From Deltaproteobacteria bacterium (GTDB lineage: Bacteria; Bdellovibrionota_C; UBA2361; JAGFJO01), in contig JAGFJO010000006.1 of assembly GCA_024102635.1 (NCBI GenBank), forward strand, positions 1 through 45,908: DNA of 45,908 nt. The letters are read 5' to 3'. This document shows, in pieces, positions 1 to 7,126 of this stretch; the stretch's first letter is position 1; every line of letters begins with the position of its first letter. The notes under the pieces are model-generated. The model had not been told where the DNA came from and ran no database searches. It saw only the letters and a list, made by a program, of their open reading frames with translations. The position numbers and the translations under genes are program-made.

Positions 1-78
1 GGCTTTAATCTCAAGATTTATGCCCTTAAGAATCACCCGGCTCTCTACCTGCGCATGCAGATCTTGAATCTTTAACAT
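1..78 (-). CDS. sufC: SufC, Fe-S assembly ABC ATPase (5' end only, cut by window edge)
   Basis: Only the first 26 codons are in the window; they read MLKIQDLHAQVESRVILKGI and onward, matching the start of SufC, the cytosolic ABC-type ATPase that works with SufB and SufD to build iron-sulfur clusters. The start is preceded by a good Shine-Dalgarno (AGGAG, about 6 bases upstream). It lies 39 bases downstream of sufB in the same direction, the usual sufB-sufC order, so the rest of the operon (sufD, sufS and others) should lie to the left outside the window. The Walker motifs are not in view, so the call rests on the N-terminus and gene order. Confidence 0.85.
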   Translation of the reverse strand, partial: MLKIQDLHAQVESRVILKGINLEIKA

Positions 79-117
79 CCTGATCTCCTGATTATTACAC
101 TCTACTCAATTCTGAAT

Positions 118-1587
118 CTATCCAACGCTGCCTTCCAAACTGACCTCCAGTAGGCGCCTTGCTTCAACGGCGAATTCCATAGGAAGCTCGTTGAAGACCT
201 CCTTGCAGAAACCGTGGACGATCATCGACACGGCATCTTCCGTGGAGATGCCGCGCTGATTGCAGTAAAAGATCTGATCTTCGCCTATCTTCGAGGTGGT
301 CGCCTCGTGCTCTACCTTAGCGGTAGGATTTTTAACTTCGATGTAAGGAAATGTGTGGGCTCCGCATTTATCGCCCATCAACATCGAATCGCATTGCGAA
401 AAATTTCTGGCGCCTTCCGCATTCTTCAGGATTTTAACCAACCCGCGGTATGAGTTCTGACCGAAACCGGCAGAGATGCCCTTCGAAACAATCGTGCTCT
501 TTGTATTCTTGCCGATATGGATCATCTTAGTTCCGGTATCAGCCTGCTGCCGGTTGTTCGTCAGAGCAACTGAGTAGAACTCGCCGACGGAGTTGTCCCC
601 CTTCAATATGCAGCTAGGGTATTTCCAAGTAATCGCCGAACCCGTCTCGACCTGAGTCCAAGATATCTTGGAGTTTCGGCCTGAGCACATGCCGCGTTTT
701 GTGACAAAGTTGTAGATACCACCCTTCCCCTGTTTATCGCCGGGGTACCAGTTCTGTATGGTGGAATATTTGATCTGCGCATTATCGAGCGCGACAAGTT
801 CGACAACTGCCGCGTGCAGCTGGTTCTCATCTCGCATGGGAGCTGTGCAGCCCTCCAAATAACTGACGTAGCTCCCTTCGTCCGCGATAATGAGTGTTCT
901 CTCAAATTGACCGGTCTTCTGCGCGTTTATTCTAAAGTAGGTGGAGAGTTCTAGCGGACAACGCACGCCCTTTGGCACGTAACAAAAAGAACCGTCACTA
1001 AACACAGCTGAATTTAGCGTGGCAAAGTAGTTGTCGGTATAAGGGACAACCGATCCGAGATACTTTTTTACAAGCTCAGGGTGGTTCTGAACTGCTTCTG
1101 AAAAAGAACAAAATATAATTCCCAGATCCTCGAGCTGTTTCTTATAGGTCGTCGTAATTGATACGCTGTCAAAAACGGCATCGACAGCCACACCGGCAAG
1201 CAATTTCTGCTCATGTAGAGGGATGCCGAGCTTTTCATAGGTGTTTATAATTTCCGGATCGACATCATCCAGACTAGCGAGAGGTTTATGCTTCTTAGGC
1301 GCTGCGTAGTAAATGATGTCTTGATAATCAATGGGAGGATACTTGACGAAAGCCCACTCGGGCTCCTTCATCTCGCGCCATTTTCGGTATGCTTTTAGGC
1401 GCCACTCCAGCATAAACTGAGGTTCGTTTTTCTTGGCGGAGATAAACTCGATTATCTTTTCGTTAAGGCCAGGAGGAGCAGAATCGGTCTCAACATCCGT
1501 ATAAAAGCCGTACTTGTACTCTTGCTGGGTAAAATTCTCGAGTGTTTCAGTATCGCTGGTCATTTCTCTATCTTTAGCGGAACTCAT
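118..1587 (-). CDS. sufB: SufB, Fe-S cluster scaffold protein
   Basis: SufB is the cytosolic scaffold of the SufBCD complex on which iron-sulfur clusters are assembled under stress or as the main pathway. The 489-residue product has the family's usual length and conserved C-terminal beta-helix core, including a [17 protein letters not shown] segment. Cys399 corresponds to the essential E. coli Cys405, and His427-Glu428 to the E. coli HE pair. The N-terminal [11 protein letters not shown] and [16 protein letters not shown] stretches are also family-typical. Neither the start used here nor an in-frame Met at residue 9 has a strong ribosome binding site, so the start is uncertain by 8 residues. 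It is followed by sufC and diverges from an Rrf2 regulator, which suggests control by that protein. Confidence 0.97.
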   Translation of the reverse strand: MSSAKDREMTSDTETLENFTQQEYKYGFYTDVETDSAPPGLNEKIIEFISAKKNEPQFMLEWRLKAYRKWREMKEPEWAFVKYPPIDYQDIIYYAAPKKHKPLASLDDVDPEIINTYEKLGIPLHEQKLLAGVAVDAVFDSVSITTTYKKQLEDLGIIFCSFSEAVQNHPELVKKYLGSVVPYTDNYFATLNSAVFSDGSFCYVPKGVRCPLELSTYFRINAQKTGQFERTLIIADEGSYVSYLEGCTAPMRDENQLHAAVVELVALDNAQIKYSTIQNWYPGDKQGKGGIYNFVTKRGMCSGRNSKISWTQVETGSAITWKYPSCILKGDNSVGEFYSVALTNNRQQADTGTKMIHIGKNTKSTIVSKGISAGFGQNSYRGLVKILKNAEGARNFSQCDSMLMGDKCGAHTFPYIEVKNPTAKVEHEATTSKIGEDQIFYCNQRGISTEDAVSMIVHGFCKEVFNELPMEFAVEARRLLEVSLEGSVG

Positions 1588-1877
1588 CCGTGTAGTTCTT
1601 TAAACGCAATGAAGTATAATACATCCCTGAGGCTAAATCTTGCCGAGGGGCCGAATTTAATCTTTTTCTCCGCAATCATAAGTCTCGTTTCTTCAAGTAG
1701 TTACTGTGAGTTAACCATTCTTGAGTAAGATTTTATAGTATATCGCAGGGGCGTACGTTTTGGAAGGTCTCTCGACTACCAGCTTTTATGTCAAAACCTC
1801 AAAGATCAATTATACTAGGGTCCAAATCTGCCGAAGCGTAGCCGCGGCGCCAAGAGGCCGCAAGACGAGGTGAGAAG
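1588..1877. promoter_or_regulatory. Divergent suf / Rrf2 control region
   Basis: This 290-base gap separates the leftward suf genes from the rightward regulator and must hold both promoters. On the minus strand a TATACT-like -10 lies at 1613-1618, but no convincing -35 is visible. Around 1694-1725 there is an imperfect dyad with TCAAG and CTTGA arms, a possible regulator site. I do not see a canonical IscR type 1 site. Rrf2 regulators commonly bind such shared regions, so autoregulation plus suf control is inferred, not shown. Confidence 0.5.
1788..1816 (+). promoter_or_regulatory. Candidate sigma70 promoter of the Rrf2 regulator gene
   Basis: A -35-like ATGTCA (1788-1793, four of six consensus bases) and a -10 TATACT (1811-1816, five of six) are separated by exactly 17 bases, about 60 bases before the start codon at 1878. 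Confidence 0.5.
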
Positions 1878-2369
1878 ATGAGAATTACTCAATGGGGAGA
1901 ATATGGCGTTCACTGTTGCTGCTACATTGCGGCAAGGCACGCCGCCGGGCACCACACAGTGAGTGCGTCCGAGATATCGGAAGTCCAAGCAATCGATATT
2001 TTGTATGCCCAGCAGATTCTTCAAAAATTAAGGCGCGGTGGTCTGGTGAACAGTGTGCGCGGTCCTCAGGGCGGCTACAAGCTCTCGCGGAATCCAAATG
2101 AGATTACGTTGCTCGATGTGCTAAAGGTATGCGAGGGCGACTCTTTCGAGATTATATGCGAAAGCAAGCCACTCGACATGGAGCGGTGCAATGCATCGCG
2201 CTTCTGCTCACTGCGGCCTATCTGGTATAAATTTAAGAATCACATAGACCACTTTTTGTCAGGCTATACGATTCAGGACTTGGTCGATTCTGCAAGTGAG
2301 GCCGATGTTCCCGTTAAAATAGGCGGCGAGCATCCGGCTCAAAGCACAGCTCTGAAGCCACTCCCTTGA
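1878..2369 (+). CDS. Rrf2-family transcriptional regulator (IscR/SufR-like)
   Basis: Rrf2 proteins are winged-helix DNA-binding repressors or activators, many of which sense iron-sulfur status through a bound cluster. The 163-residue product has the family's recognition-wing motif (VRGPQGGYKLSRNPNEITLLDVL, residues 60-82) and the three cluster-ligand cysteines at 94, 104 and 110, spaced C-x9-C-x5-C; IscR has a shorter first gap. The winged helix occupies about residues 1-80. An unusual Cys13-Cys14-Cys15 run sits in the first helix. The start has a good Shine-Dalgarno (GAGGTGAG). Its divergent placement against sufBC suggests it is the local suf regulator, analogous to SufR or IscR; which type it is cannot be decided from sequence alone. 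Confidence 0.92.
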   Translation: MRITQWGEYGVHCCCYIAARHAAGHHTVSASEISEVQAIDILYAQQILQKLRRGGLVNSVRGPQGGYKLSRNPNEITLLDVLKVCEGDSFEIICESKPLDMERCNASRFCSLRPIWYKFKNHIDHFLSGYTIQDLVDSASEADVPVKIGGEHPAQSTALKPLP

Positions 2370-2396
2370 ATAGAAGCTACTTCTCAACTTCTATTC
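2368..2396. terminator. Candidate bidirectional terminator hairpin between convergent genes
   Basis: A perfect 9-bp inverted repeat, GAATAGAAG (2368-2376) and CTTCTATTC (2388-2396) around an 11-base loop, spans the facing 3' ends of the Rrf2 and DUF4399 genes, whose stops are only 7 bases apart. The stem is A/T-rich and lacks a clear T-tract, so it may act weakly or only protect mRNA ends. Confidence 0.4.
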
Positions 2397-2832
2397 GTAT
2401 CGTGCGCGCCATATCCTCGCCATAGGAGCGGTGAAGCCCATCAGCAAATTGAAGGGTCAGAGTATATTGCCCGGGCGGAAGGGTTAGCTCCGTTTCGGTT
2501 TCACCCTTTCCGAAATGTAGATGCTCCTTGTCCGCCGGTATGATCTGTCCTGGAGAGATGAAGGTACGATTGACGATTAAATGATGATGCCCCGTGCCTT
2601 CATCCATAGTTCCGGCGGGCGCAACTGTCATGCCTTCTACTCCCATTATTACTTTGAAGGGCGACCTCACCTTCCCACCGTCTTTTAAATTCTCAAAGTA
2701 AACTCCCGTTGCCCGGCTCTCGTCTGCTGCCGCATCAGAGTGAGGTATCAGCATAGTCAAAGCTATGATCCCAATTGCAGTGCAAGCTGCCATTGAAGAA
2801 AATAGAAAGCTGCGAAAGTCGCTGATTGTCAT
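2377..2832 (-). CDS. Exported DUF4399 domain protein
   Basis: The 151-residue product starts with a signal peptide (hydrophobic stretch at about residues 10-30, then ADES) and continues with a DUF4399 domain. The domain is recognised from the VYFENLKDGG, GHHHLIVN, LHFGKGETE and LPPGQYTLTLQFADGLHRSYG segments. The function of the family is not known; the conserved histidines (GTGHHHL and EHLHFG) suggest a metal or ligand site in the periplasm. The start is clear: a perfect AGGAGG lies 6 bases upstream. It converges on the Rrf2 gene and shares its direction with rlmI upstream, from which it is separated by 76 bases. Confidence 0.88.
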   Translation of the reverse strand: MTISDFRSFLFSSMAACTAIGIIALTMLIPHSDAAADESRATGVYFENLKDGGKVRSPFKVIMGVEGMTVAPAGTMDEGTGHHHLIVNRTFISPGQIIPADKEHLHFGKGETETELTLPPGQYTLTLQFADGLHRSYGEDMARTIRIEVEK

Positions 2833-2908
2833 GCATCCTCCTGAAAGATTTCCCTGTGTCGCACGGTATTCTAGTTATTGTAAGCGCGCCGCGCCAGAGA
2901 AAAGCTGG

Positions 2909-4084
2909 TTAGTCTACCCACAGTAGAAACCCCTTAAGGTACTCTCCTTCGGGATGTTGTAAATGTACGGGATGACAAGGGGCCTGATGCATCTCTGCTA
3001 CTCTGCGAAGAGATCGCCTTGCTAAAAAGGCCGCTTCCTGCAAACACTCCAAGAATTCATCTCTTGAAACCAGTTGTGAACAAGAAAACGTCCCCAGCAG
3101 TCCCGGGCCTGCTATTTTCTCCATAGCAGCGCGATTAATCTTCACGTAACCCTCCTTGCCGCTGGTAATGCTGCGCCGATTCTTTGCGAATGCCGGGGGA
3201 TCGAGAATTATGAAGTCGAAGGGCTCACTGGCTGAAGCAATATAACTTTGATAATCCGAAACTACCATCTCATGAGCTGCGGCCAACCCGTTCAATTCCA
3301 CATTGCGGACGGCCAGTCCGGCCGCCTGCTTGGAACTATCTAGTGAGACTACGCGCTTCGCTCCTGCCGCAAGTGCATATACGCTGAATGCGCCGCTATA
3401 ACAAAATGCGTTAAGAACTGTTCGGCCTGCACTCACTCCCGCAAGCAGCCCCCGATTGACTCTCTGATCAAGAAAGAAACCCGTTTTTTGTCCGCTCTGC
3501 CAATCCACAAGGAATCGGTGACCTGACTCGCAAATAGTATACGGCAGCTCAGCATTACCGAAGATATACCCCGACCCGCCAAGCGTGGAGTGTTTAATCT
3601 CGCTCAACCGGAAGGCGGAGGTAATCTTCCCGGCATACACACTCTCAAGCGCAGCGGCGATTTGCTCCTCATGCATAGCCATACCGGCGGAATGGTACTG
3701 CAGAACCGCATTAGAGCCATAGATATCGACTATTAAACCTGGGAGACTATCACCTTCTCCGTTAACGAGCCTGTAAGAATCGGTGCTGGGATCACTGAGC
3801 AGGCCTAGTTCCTCCCGAACTCTTTTAGCAGCCGAAATCCGTAATGCCCAGAAGTCATTGCTTAGCTCTTTTTCTCCGAATTGCAACATTTTTACCGCAA
3901 TGCTGCTTTTCCCCCAATGTCCTACCCCCAAAGGCTTCCCGTCCGAGGCTAAAACCTGAACTAGCTCTCCCTCTCCTATTTCACTGTAGTCTCGGTTAAG
4001 TGCGCCCGAGAAAAGCCAAAAGTGCCCGCGCCGGACGGGGTAATCTCTGTTTGGCTTAACAGTCACCTTCTTCATATGGGTCAT
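2909..4084 (-). CDS. rlmI: RlmI-type 23S rRNA (cytosine-5) methyltransferase
   Basis: RlmI transfers a methyl group from S-adenosylmethionine to a cytosine of 23S rRNA (C1962 in E. coli). The 391-residue protein has the family layout: an N-terminal PUA RNA-binding domain (about residues 1-75, with RRGHFWLFSGAL), a central EEHD-like region, and a Rossmann methyltransferase domain. The latter carries the SAM-binding motif (LNAFCYSGAFSVYALAAGA), the LDPPAFAK motif and the catalytic cysteine motif FSCSQLVS. A Met at residue 4 is an alternative start. The gene diverges from nadE across a 132-base gap. An RlmI/RlmL relative with a different target base cannot be excluded, but length and motifs fit RlmI best. 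Confidence 0.9.
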   Translation of the reverse strand: MTHMKKVTVKPNRDYPVRRGHFWLFSGALNRDYSEIGEGELVQVLASDGKPLGVGHWGKSSIAVKMLQFGEKELSNDFWALRISAAKRVREELGLLSDPSTDSYRLVNGEGDSLPGLIVDIYGSNAVLQYHSAGMAMHEEQIAAALESVYAGKITSAFRLSEIKHSTLGGSGYIFGNAELPYTICESGHRFLVDWQSGQKTGFFLDQRVNRGLLAGVSAGRTVLNAFCYSGAFSVYALAAGAKRVVSLDSSKQAAGLAVRNVELNGLAAAHEMVVSDYQSYIASASEPFDFIILDPPAFAKNRRSITSGKEGYVKINRAAMEKIAGPGLLGTFSCSQLVSRDEFLECLQEAAFLARRSLRRVAEMHQAPCHPVHLQHPEGEYLKGFLLWVD

Positions 4085-4123
4085 TGTAAAGCATAAGGCA
4101 TTAATGTCGAGCTGCCCTTCAGA

Positions 4124-4152
4124 TTTAAATAAGCAGCGGCAAATGCTAGAAT
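4124..4152 (+). promoter_or_regulatory. Candidate sigma70 promoter of nadE
   Basis: TTTAAA (4124-4129, four of six) and TAGAAT (4147-4152, five of six) are spaced by 17 bases and lie about 65 bases before the nadE start. Confidence 0.5.
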
Positions 4153-4216
4153 CTCCGCAGAAGGCGCGTCACTTTGCGGGAAGCGGAATTGGCGTGCCGG
4201 AAGAGAGCAAATAATA

Positions 4217-5881
4217 ATGAAGATCGGCATTGCGCAGATAGCAACAGACCCCGGCGACATAAAAGGCAATCTAGCGAAGATCCTCGACAATGTAGAAAGG
4301 GCTAAACGGAGCCACCTAGATCTGGTCATATTTCCGGAATTGGCGATTCCCGGGTACCTCCTTATGGATTTGGCCTACAGCTCCGATTATATATCGGCCA
4401 ATCTAGCAGCGTTGCAGGCCATAGCAGAAGCATCGCGCGGCATCACTACAATAGTGGGATTTGTCGATCGCGACGACAACGCGCTTCGCCCGGGAGGAAG
4501 ACCGAAACTTTATAATTCTGCAGCGGTTTTAAGAGACGGCGCCATCCAGGGAATACAGGATAAGTCGCTACTGCCGAACTACGGAATTTTTTATGAAGAG
4601 CGCTACTTCGAACCAGCTCGCGGACAACGCATCTTTGAGATAGCGGGTGAAAAGATCGGCATCGAGATCTGCGAAGATCTTTGGGATATAGAGTATCCGA
4701 ATAAGGTTACGCAACAGCTTGCGGATATGGGGGCTTCCATAGTGGTTAACATCTCGGCATCGCCCTTCCATATAGGCCATCTGCACACTAGGAAAGCGCT
4801 TCTCAACAGGGCAGCCTCGGAAAATAAGATTACCTTCGTCTATGTGAATCTGGTCGGTGGATTCGACGGCTATGAGGGCGAGGTGGTGTTTGACGGCCGA
4901 AGCATGGTCTATAGCAGCAGCGGCAAACTTGTTTGCAGCGGACAGCCTTTCACCGAGGACTTTTTGGTATTCGATACGGAAGTTTCATGCAATCAAACTT
5001 TCGCTGAACCAGCCTGGGAGCAGGAATGCATTGATGCACTGCAGCTGGGAATCAAGGATTATTTTCGCAGAAGCGGACTGAAAAGGGCCTATATCGGACT
5101 CAGCGGCGGAATAGACTCCTCGCTGGTGGCATACCTTTCGGCTACAGCCCTGGGAGCCGGAAATGTGGCCGGGGTTACTATGCCCTCACATTTTACTTCC
5201 GGTGAAACCAAAAGCGACGCATACCGTTTGGCTAAGAACTTAGGGATTGAGATTTTGGAGCGCCCTATCGTCGGCGAGTACAAAGCGTGGCTTAAGGATT
5301 TTGTTCAAGTGATGGGACGGCAACCTGCGAATATCTCCAAACAGAATAAACAATCCAGGATTAGGGGCAGCATCCTAATGGAGCTTAGCAACGAGTATCC
5401 CGGCGCAGCTGTCATTAGCACCGGGAACAAAACGGAGCTGGCAGTGGGTTACTGCACCTTATACGGTGATATGTGCGGAGCGCTGGCTGCCATCGGCGAT
5501 CTAAGTAAAACCCGTGTTTATCAACTATGCAGCTATATCAATGCATCTAAAAAAAGTGAGATCATCCCTAACTCAATCATAGAGAGAATTCCCAGCGCGG
5601 AGTTGGAGCACAATCAGACCGATAGGGAGAATTTGCCGTGCGACTACCCTACTTTATCTCCCCTGGTGGAGGAGATCGTTGAATCCGACAGATCGTTTAA
5701 TGAACTGCGCGGACTTTTCCCGGAGCAACTTGTAAGGGAGACCTCGCTCCTGATTAATCGCAACGAATTCAAGCGGCGGCAGGCGCCGCCAGCGATTAGA
5801 GTTACAAAGAGGGCATTCGGTGTCGGCCGAAGAATCCCGATTACCCAGAATTTTCTTCCTGCTGCTGACCCAACCTCCTGA
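4217..5881 (+). CDS. nadE: Glutamine-dependent NAD+ synthetase
   Basis: This enzyme makes NAD+ from deamido-NAD+ and ATP, using ammonia released from glutamine; it is the last step of NAD biosynthesis. The 554-residue protein joins an N-terminal nitrilase-type glutaminase domain (about 1-260) to a C-terminal ATP-pyrophosphatase NAD synthase domain. The glutaminase catalytic triad is visible: Glu41 in FPELAIPGY, Lys116 in QDKSLLPN and Cys152 in IEICEDLW. The synthase P-loop is GLSGGIDSSLV (residues 294-304). A purine-rich Shine-Dalgarno (GGAAGAGAG) precedes the ATG. Having both domains means it can use glutamine directly. It appears to be a single-gene unit with its own promoter. Confidence 0.97.
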   Translation: MKIGIAQIATDPGDIKGNLAKILDNVERAKRSHLDLVIFPELAIPGYLLMDLAYSSDYISANLAALQAIAEASRGITTIVGFVDRDDNALRPGGRPKLYNSAAVLRDGAIQGIQDKSLLPNYGIFYEERYFEPARGQRIFEIAGEKIGIEICEDLWDIEYPNKVTQQLADMGASIVVNISASPFHIGHLHTRKALLNRAASENKITFVYVNLVGGFDGYEGEVVFDGRSMVYSSSGKLVCSGQPFTEDFLVFDTEVSCNQTFAEPAWEQECIDALQLGIKDYFRRSGLKRAYIGLSGGIDSSLVAYLSATALGAGNVAGVTMPSHFTSGETKSDAYRLAKNLGIEILERPIVGEYKAWLKDFVQVMGRQPANISKQNKQSRIRGSILMELSNEYPGAAVISTGNKTELAVGYCTLYGDMCGALAAIGDLSKTRVYQLCSYINASKKSEIIPNSIIERIPSAELEHNQTDRENLPCDYPTLSPLVEEIVESDRSFNELRGLFPEQLVRETSLLINRNEFKRRQAPPAIRVTKRAFGVGRRIPITQNFLPAADPTS

Positions 5882-5947
5882 TTTTATATAGCTATTTCTA
5901 CTTCACTGGCTGAAGCAAAGCTGCCACTAAGGGCGATTCATCTATAA

Positions 5948-5991
5948 GGCCACTTGATTAGGGGAACGAGCTGTCATGCTCTAAAGTGGCC
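5948..5991 (+). other. Nested hairpin, possible structured RNA leader
   Basis: A perfect 8-bp stem pairs GGCCACTT (5948-5955) with AAGTGGCC (5984-5991). Inside its loop a second perfect 4-bp stem pairs GAGC (5968-5971) with GCTC (5978-5981), and a GGGGAAC purine stretch lies between the stems. There is no T-run after it, so it is not a normal terminator for nadE. It lies 20 bases before a start codon with a Shine-Dalgarno, suggesting a 5' leader. I could not match it to a known riboswitch class. Confidence 0.45.
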
Positions 5992-6011
5992 GGAATGAAC
6001 CTAGGAGTTAG

Positions 6012-6086
6012 ATGAAGATGGAAAATCTATTTTTAGCTTTATTTGCAGCATCCATTATGGCGGTTGCTTTTGCAGCGCTATTGTAG
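6012..6086 (+). CDS. 24-residue hydrophobic membrane micropeptide (candidate)
   Basis: An open reading frame of 24 codons starts MKMENLFLALF and ends AFAALL. It is one uninterrupted hydrophobic helix (about residues 5-24) with only a short charged N-terminus, enough to cross the membrane once. AGGAG (6003-6007) lies 4 bases before the first ATG and 10 bases before the in-frame ATG at 6018, so translation initiation is plausible. It follows the nested hairpin at 5948-5991 and precedes the promoter of the next gene. The function is unknown. It resembles in size the small single-helix subunits of membrane complexes and type I toxin peptides, but matches no specific one that I recognise. The open frame could also be chance. 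Confidence 0.45.
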   Translation: MKMENLFLALFAASIMAVAFAALL

Positions 6087-6124
6087 GATGCAGGCGAAAG
6101 AAGACGGATTAAGAGTAAACAATC

Positions 6125-6133
6125 TGGTATAAT
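6125..6133 (+). promoter_or_regulatory. Extended -10 promoter of the 279-residue gene
   Basis: TGGTATAAT (6125-6133) is a perfect extended -10 element (TG, one base, TATAAT). No good -35 is present, which is usual for this promoter type. It lies about 47 bases before the next start codon. Confidence 0.55.
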
Positions 6134-6143
6134 TAAGTACCAG

Positions 6144-6169
6144 CGGTTTTAGAAGTTAAACCGGTTTTT
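6144..6169 (+). other. Hairpin with T-tract between promoter and gene (possible attenuator)
   Basis: CGGTTT (6144-6149) pairs perfectly with AAACCG (6158-6163) around an 8-base loop and is followed by a run of five Ts. It has the form of a weak intrinsic terminator but sits downstream of the extended -10 and 10 bases before the start codon, so it could attenuate transcription or hide the ribosome binding site. Confidence 0.3.
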
Positions 6170-6179
6170 AAGGTTAAAG

Positions 6180-7019
6180 ATGAAATCTTCCAATGGGGCT
6201 ATTGTCCCGCGCACCCCGTCTGGCGGTGGCCATACCGGCTCTGCTAAACCGCCCGCTCAAGCAGCTGGCGCTGAAGAGCAGAGCAAGAATCCGCTGATGG
6301 CGAAGATTCAATCTACCATCAGTCAGAGCGATCCTGAAAAGTGGGAGCGCTATGGGGACGATCTTAATACAGAGGGCAAGTATCAAAAGCCGCGTGATGC
6401 CTGGGAGATCGTATATTGTATTAATATTCCCAACGGCATTTTGGCTTTTCGCTCCTCTCAGCCGCTGACAAGCCAGTACTTTGGAGGAGGATATACTCTC
6501 ACGCCACTGTCCAGTGAACGGTATACCGTTGAACTGCGTCCGCGAGCATGGGATCCGCGCACTTTAATAGATCCGTACTTTAGAGCTGCACTTGAAAAAG
6601 ATCGGCAGTTTCAACTGCTGGCGGATGGAGATGTCGCCCGTCAAGTATTCATGCAGATCAAAGCCACGATTGAATCTTTCTCCGGTGAGCGCCGTGAGGA
6701 GATTAAGCACCAGATTGAGCAGCTGGCAGCGAATATTACAGATAGAACTGCCGCATCCTCCGCTGAAGAATGGCGGAAGGATTCTCCGAACTTCGATACC
6801 ACCGAGTATCACAGCTCCTTTGACGGGGTCGATGTTACAGTCAGCTTCACCAAGAAAAACGGAATCGATAACTACCGTCTAACTTTCTGCAAAGACAAGG
6901 TTGCTGTGAAAACGGTAGATGCCGCGGTAGCTAAATCAATCTTCGAGGCAGTTGAGGAGAAGCAAGCTCAAGCGGCTCTTGAAGCGCTGAGTAAAGTCCT
7001 AGACGGAGCAGGCTTCTAA
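6180..7019 (+). CDS. Hypothetical cytosolic protein, 279 residues
   Basis: I do not recognise a family. The first 35 or so residues are rich in Gly, Pro, Ala and Ser and look disordered. The rest is a mixed alpha/beta protein with features such as WEIVYCINIPNGILAF, YFGGGYTLTPL and a helical segment with the charged run FSGERREEIKHQIEQL. The C-terminus is Ala-rich and helical. There is no signal peptide or membrane segment. An AAGG ribosome site lies close to the ATG. The gene has its own extended -10 promoter and converges on ilvD, with a long inverted repeat in the gap. Reading frame and composition look like a real gene. Confidence 0.75.
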   Translation: MKSSNGAIVPRTPSGGGHTGSAKPPAQAAGAEEQSKNPLMAKIQSTISQSDPEKWERYGDDLNTEGKYQKPRDAWEIVYCINIPNGILAFRSSQPLTSQYFGGGYTLTPLSSERYTVELRPRAWDPRTLIDPYFRAALEKDRQFQLLADGDVARQVFMQIKATIESFSGERREEIKHQIEQLAANITDRTAASSAEEWRKDSPNFDTTEYHSSFDGVDVTVSFTKKNGIDNYRLTFCKDKVAVKTVDAAVAKSIFEAVEEKQAQAALEALSKVLDGAGF

Positions 7020-7122
7020 ATATCGCACTGAAAATTCCCCGATACTTCATTCCACAGCCAAGTTTTCTTCTGCGGCATATAATTGGTATGGCCTCGTCTT
7101 CGGAAATTTTGAGTGCGATATT
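7019..7122. repeat. Long inverted repeat filling the gap between convergent genes
   Basis: The left arm (7019-7038, AATATCGCACTGAAAATTCC) and the right arm (7102-7122) are reverse complements apart from one mismatch and one extra base, with about 63 bases between them. The arms begin right at the stop of the 279-residue gene and end 4 bases from the ilvD stop. It could be a large bidirectional terminator hairpin or a small MITE-like element with terminal inverted repeats. No T-tract follows either arm. Confidence 0.6.
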
Positions 7123-7126
7123 AATA

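Noticed and set aside
1694..1725. IscR-type operator in the suf/Rrf2 gap
   Set aside because: The dyad is imperfect and does not match the known type 1 or type 2 IscR consensus; kept only as a remark in the region entry.
5948..5991. nadE intrinsic terminator
   Set aside because: The hairpin has no following T-tract and a long structured loop, so it was recorded as a possible RNA leader instead.
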